DNA of 8,066 nucleotides from Pseudomonadota bacterium (GTDB lineage: Bacteria; Desulfobacterota; Anaeroferrophillalia; Anaeroferrophillales; Tharpellaceae), in assembly GCA_030641485.1 (NCBI GenBank), contig DAOWHJ010000081.1, positions 1 through 8,066 on the forward strand, written 5' to 3'. The translations under genes and the position numbers were made by a program. Position 1 is the stretch's first letter; the number at the start of each line of letters is the position of its first letter. The notes beneath the pieces were generated by a model that was not told where the DNA came from, did no database searches, and was given only the letters and a program-made list of their open reading frames with translations. Of this stretch, positions 6,164 through 8,066 are shown piece by piece.

Positions 6164-7657
6164 TTATAGAAGATCAGCAATGTTTAGTGCTTTTTGGTCA
6201 TCATAACTAAGTTGAACCGTTTTCCCAACTTGATTTTGGGTTGTCAAAGCTTTAATCGTCTTAGGGTCTGTGTTTGAATTGGCGATAAATCTGAGGCCTT
6301 TTTCAGTTTTTCCGTAGATAACGCTGTAATCGGGAGTGCCATCTTTTTTGTAAATAACCGTGTAGGTTTCGATGCGTCCTTTGCCCGTTACTTTTTCGGC
6401 AATGGCTACCGGTTGGCTGCCGGTTAGAGGTGCTTTTGCATCATCCAGGTCATGTTGTTTGAGATCTGTTTCGGCAGGAGTAGAGCTGTAAATGCCAGCC
6501 GCGTGTTTGTGCATGAACCACCCTAGGGCTGTAACTAGCCCATTGTTAATCTTTCCCTGGGCAATCATCTCGACCATTGTGGCAACGGCATGTAAACTGT
6601 AGTTGTTGCCAGGGCCGCCAAAAAAACCTAAACCTCCGGTGACCGTAAATGGTCGGTGGTCATTCTGTTCTAGACCCAACATCTTCAGGGCCATACCTAC
6701 GGCACAGGGAAAACAGCTATAAAGATCGAAAGCTTCAATTTCATCAAGGCTTAGACCGGAGCGCTGCAGTGCCTTGTCGACCGCCGACTTTAGCGGTGGA
6801 CATGATGTGAAGCTCGATTTTTCAATCAGGAAGCGTTGACGGTCTTTGGCATAGCCACCGCCGATAAAATAGACCGGGCGATTTTTCTCTTGGCAAAATT
6901 CCCGGGATTTTTCTGCGCTCATGAGAATGATTGCTGCTCCAAGATCAACCGTAACAAATGGGTTCATCAGTTTAGGGTAGGGGAAGGCGACCTTTCGGTT
7001 GAATGGGGTTTCAGTGATTATTTCCGAGGCCGTATAACTTTTTTTTGACCAGGCATTGGGGTGGTTAGCCGCAATTTGGCTGTGTTGGGACCAGAGTTTT
7101 CCGATTTTTAGCAAATAGGCATTCAGTTCGAGGCCGGATTCTGCCCATAGTGCGGTTTCAAAGAGGGGGAAACCTTGTACGGGTTGAACTATGCCGTGAC
7201 GGAGCTCAAGTTCAGTTGCACCAATACTGTCGTCTCCTTGATAATCTTCGGGTAACCCCTGGAAAAGGGCATTCTCCGGCTTTGTTGGGTTGTTAGTTCT
7301 GGGGTAGTAAGTCTCAGCTCCGGCGATTAAGACCGTCTCCAACTCGCTCCGGGCAATCATCCCGGCAGCGATGTTGATCAAGTTTTGGGGAGACTCTCCG
7401 CCGATCATGGAGGTTCGGGTGAAACGTGGTTTTGCCTTGATTTTTTGCGCAAGTTGCCAGGCGGCATCGGGATAGTGGCGACTGATGGTCATGACCGTCA
7501 TGATGCCATCAATTTTCTCTAAAACATCAAAACCAATCTTCTCTTGCGCTTGGCCTGCTGCTTGTGCCATCAATTCCAAGGGGTCCTGGATTGTACCAAC
7601 TACCTCTTTGCCTTGAGTGCTCTGGCCCCAGCCATTGACAATGATTTGTTTATGCAT
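6164..7657 (-). CDS. thiolase-like protein, TLP1 type (acetyl-CoA acetyltransferase superfamily)
   Basis: This 497-residue protein has a thiolase fold (about 1-395) followed by an extra C-terminal domain (about 405-497) with ETYTVIYKKDG and a YSVIYGKTEKGLRF segment. That combination matches the thiolase-like protein type 1 (TLP1) group. Expected thiolase signatures are altered. The nucleophile-cysteine segment reads GGESPQ (86-91). The NEAF (or SCP2-type HDCF) motif reads YSCFP (313-317). The GHP segment reads GGPGNNY (347-353). The usual C-terminal CxG loop reads LGWFMHKH (378-385). Ordinary acetyl-CoA C-acetyltransferase chemistry is therefore doubtful, although C315 keeps the cysteine of the HDCF motif. 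It may bind acyl-CoA, act in a complex, or catalyse a related reaction; I cannot tell which. AGGAAA at 7663-7668, just upstream of the ATG, supports the start. The FadH-like gene lies downstream on the same strand, and an IS200-type remnant lies immediately upstream. Confidence 0.85.
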   Translation of the reverse strand: MHKQIIVNGWGQSTQGKEVVGTIQDPLELMAQAAGQAQEKIGFDVLEKIDGIMTVMTISRHYPDAAWQLAQKIKAKPRFTRTSMIGGESPQNLINIAAGMIARSELETVLIAGAETYYPRTNNPTKPENALFQGLPEDYQGDDSIGATELELRHGIVQPVQGFPLFETALWAESGLELNAYLLKIGKLWSQHSQIAANHPNAWSKKSYTASEIITETPFNRKVAFPYPKLMNPFVTVDLGAAIILMSAEKSREFCQEKNRPVYFIGGGYAKDRQRFLIEKSSFTSCPPLKSAVDKALQRSGLSLDEIEAFDLYSCFPCAVGMALKMLGLEQNDHRPFTVTGGLGFFGGPGNNYSLHAVATMVEMIAQGKINNGLVTALGWFMHKHAAGIYSSTPAETDLKQHDLDDAKAPLTGSQPVAIAEKVTGKGRIETYTVIYKKDGTPDYSVIYGKTEKGLRFIANSNTDPKTIKALTTQNQVGKTVQLSYDDQKALNIADLL

Positions 7658-7677
7658 AAAAATTTCCTATCCGGTTT

Positions 7678-7686
7678 ATTCTAACA
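7678..7686 (-). promoter_or_regulatory. possible extended -10 promoter of the thiolase-like gene
   Basis: On the minus strand this reads TGTTAGAAT: TGn followed by TAGAAT, five of six matches to TATAAT. No convincing -35 box is present at 16-18 bases; the -35 area falls in the hairpin at 7693-7713. The implied leader of about 14 bases just contains the AGGAAA ribosome-binding site. The IS-like DNA next to it may have replaced the original upstream promoter sequence. Confidence 0.38.
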
Positions 7687-7692
7687 TAGAAA

Positions 7693-7713
7693 ACCTAGCC
7701 CTGTGGGCAAGGT
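7693..7713. repeat. imperfect hairpin resembling an IS200/IS605 subterminal palindrome
   Basis: ACCT-A-GCCC, a TGT loop, and GGGC-A-AGGT form an eight-base-pair stem with one A/A mismatch in the middle. Y1 transposases recognise imperfect subterminal hairpins of this kind at element ends. The position, 87 bases before the transposase ATG, fits a left end. On the minus strand the hairpin is followed by TTTTCT, so it could also act as a weak terminator against transcription entering the thiolase-like gene. Confidence 0.5.
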
Positions 7714-7799
7714 CAGAGATCATAGGCTTTGCCATATGATCGACTCAATGCTACTCATTGGTGGCGTTGTCCCCACAACAACCAGACAAAGGAGTAACA

Positions 7800-7871
7800 A
7801 TGAGTCGATTTATGAAGTTATCACAAACGTTGTGGTATTGCCAGCACCATATTGTGTGGGTGCCCAAATAA
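7800..7871 (+). pseudogene. tnpA: IS200/IS605-family transposase TnpA, N-terminal remnant
   Basis: The frame encodes MSRFMKLSQTLWYCQHHIVW followed by VPK and then TAA. This matches my memory of the conserved start of Y1 (HUH-type) single-strand transposases, which begin with a pattern like LSHTxWxCxYHIVWVPK. The full protein is about 130-150 residues. Here the HUH motif and the catalytic tyrosine, which come later, are absent. The stop falls where the family usually has a tyrosine after VPK, but the residues downstream in this frame do not continue the family pattern. A deletion is therefore more likely than a single nonsense change. AAGGAG at 7789-7794, five bases before the ATG, is a normal ribosome-binding site. 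The ATG lies in an inverted repeat (7739-7747 with 7801-7809) that could hide it, in line with the known tight translational repression of IS200 transposase. Confidence 0.7.
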
Positions 7872-7945
7872 ATGTACCCCCTTTATGAGTTCACAAAATA
7901 CCAGCGCGATCCTTTATATGAAATACCCAGCTTATTTAACGTTAC

Positions 7946-7974
7946 TTGACAAGACCAGTTAAAGATATTATTAT
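7946..7974 (+). promoter_or_regulatory. sigma-70-type promoter of the antitoxin gene
   Basis: A perfect TTGACA (-35, 7946-7951) is followed after exactly 17 bases by TATTAT (-10, 7969-7974), five of six matches to consensus. This is the best promoter in the window. The transcript should start near 7981, giving a leader of about 30 bases with GGAGG (7998-8002) before the ATG at 8011. Confidence 0.75.
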
Positions 7975-7986
7975 TAGTACTAATAA
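7971..7986. promoter_or_regulatory. perfect 16-bp palindromic operator over the antitoxin -10 box
   Basis: TTATTAGTACTAATAA is identical to its reverse complement over all 16 bases. It overlaps the -10 hexamer and the likely transcript start, so a bound protein would block RNA polymerase. YefM-type antitoxins repress their own operon by binding palindromes around a TGTACA core. The AGTACT core here is similar, which makes the downstream antitoxin the natural candidate; the binding itself is inferred. Confidence 0.6.
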
Positions 7987-8010
7987 AACTCAACAATGGA
8001 GGATTTGACA

Positions 8011-8066
8011 ATGACCCATCTAGTTTTGACCGAACTTACCGCCAGCGTTTCCGAGCTCAAGAAAAA
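8011..8066 (+). CDS. Phd/YefM-family (StbD-type) antitoxin, 5' end only
   Basis: Only the first 18 complete codons lie in the window: MTHLVLTELTASVSELKK. This resembles the N-terminus of YefM/StbD-like antitoxins, which start with a pattern such as TEITASVSELKKNPM followed by a conserved VAxLNRNxPAFYCV segment. That N-terminal half forms the DNA-binding dimer, and the C-terminal half wraps and neutralises a RelE/YoeB-type mRNA-cleaving toxin. The toxin gene should follow a short distance beyond the right edge. GGAGG at 7998-8002, eight bases before the ATG, supports this start. An in-frame ATG at 7996 would add five residues but overlaps the ribosome-binding site, so it is less likely. The strong promoter and overlapping palindrome upstream fit a self-regulated toxin-antitoxin operon. 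The identification rests on a short peptide plus the promoter layout. Confidence 0.7.
   Translation, partial: MTHLVLTELTASVSELKK

Larger units (their letters stand above)
7690..7875 (+). mobile_element. IS200/IS605-type element remnant (left end, leader and transposase start)
   Basis: The stretch has the parts expected at the left end of a Y1-transposase insertion sequence, in order. First is a strong subterminal hairpin at 7693-7713. A structured leader follows, with hairpins CAATG-CTACT-CATTG (7746-7760) and GTTGT-CCCC-ACAAC (7766-7779). Then comes a good ribosome-binding site, AAGGAG (7789-7794), and a transposase N-terminus from 7800. The coding part stops after 23 codons, and the following sequence no longer resembles a transposase, so most of the element is missing. 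Exact ends cannot be set from this window. The left limit is taken at the hairpin and the right limit just past the stop; both are approximate. It may be a decayed fragment or an internally deleted derivative that keeps both ends. Confidence 0.62.

Noticed and set aside
7703..7888. Plus-strand open frame of 61 codons across the IS200-like leader
   Set aside because: It overlaps the transposase start in another frame and runs through hairpin DNA; the 23-codon transposase frame explains the region better.
1..8066. CRISPR array, tRNA or rRNA genes
   Set aside because: I saw no regularly spaced repeats, no cloverleaf-like sequence and no rRNA-like stretch in the gaps between genes.

Overview
The window looks like bacterial chromosome of moderate GC content, with A+T-rich intergenic regions. 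The FadH-type reductase, the thiolase-like protein and the zinc-type HIT protein would fit an anaerobic or facultative Gram-negative such as a member of the Desulfobacterota. That assignment rests on protein style alone and is weak. No rRNA, tRNA or CRISPR array is visible.

Layout, left to right. (1) Positions 2-478 hold the 3' part of a degenerate HD-GYP-domain gene, broken by an in-frame TAA at 101-103. (2) A 339-base gene-free stretch follows, carrying two palindromes. (3) A two-gene plus-strand operon comes next: an 880-residue P-type cation ATPase of the Ca2+-ATPase (P2) type and, three bases after its stop, a 127-residue HIT-family hydrolase. (4) Two minus-strand genes then converge on that operon: a 2,4-dienoyl-CoA reductase-like flavoprotein (FadH type, 666 aa) and, upstream of it across a 300-base gap, a 497-residue TLP1-type thiolase-like protein. 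(5) From about 7690 the content changes to accessory DNA. There is a remnant of an IS200/IS605-type element: an end-like hairpin, a structured leader and the first 23 codons of a Y1 transposase, then a stop. (6) The window ends inside a Phd/YefM (StbD)-type antitoxin gene. It has a near-consensus promoter whose -10 box overlaps a perfect 16-bp palindrome, the usual layout of a self-repressed toxin-antitoxin operon. Its toxin gene should lie just past the right edge.

How the genes may work together. The ATPase and HIT genes are almost certainly co-transcribed, but no joint function is obvious. The FadH-like and thiolase-like genes both suggest acyl-CoA metabolism, such as reduction of unsaturated intermediates. 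The thiolase-like protein, however, lacks the usual thiolase catalytic residues, so its reaction is uncertain. The IS remnant abuts the predicted promoter of the thiolase-like gene and may mark the border between core and accessory DNA.

I did not find a clearly new multi-gene system. The items most worth a second look are the antitoxin operator at the right edge, the decayed IS200-like end beside the thiolase-like promoter, the altered M4 ion-site motif in the ATPase, and the active-site-poor thiolase-like protein.
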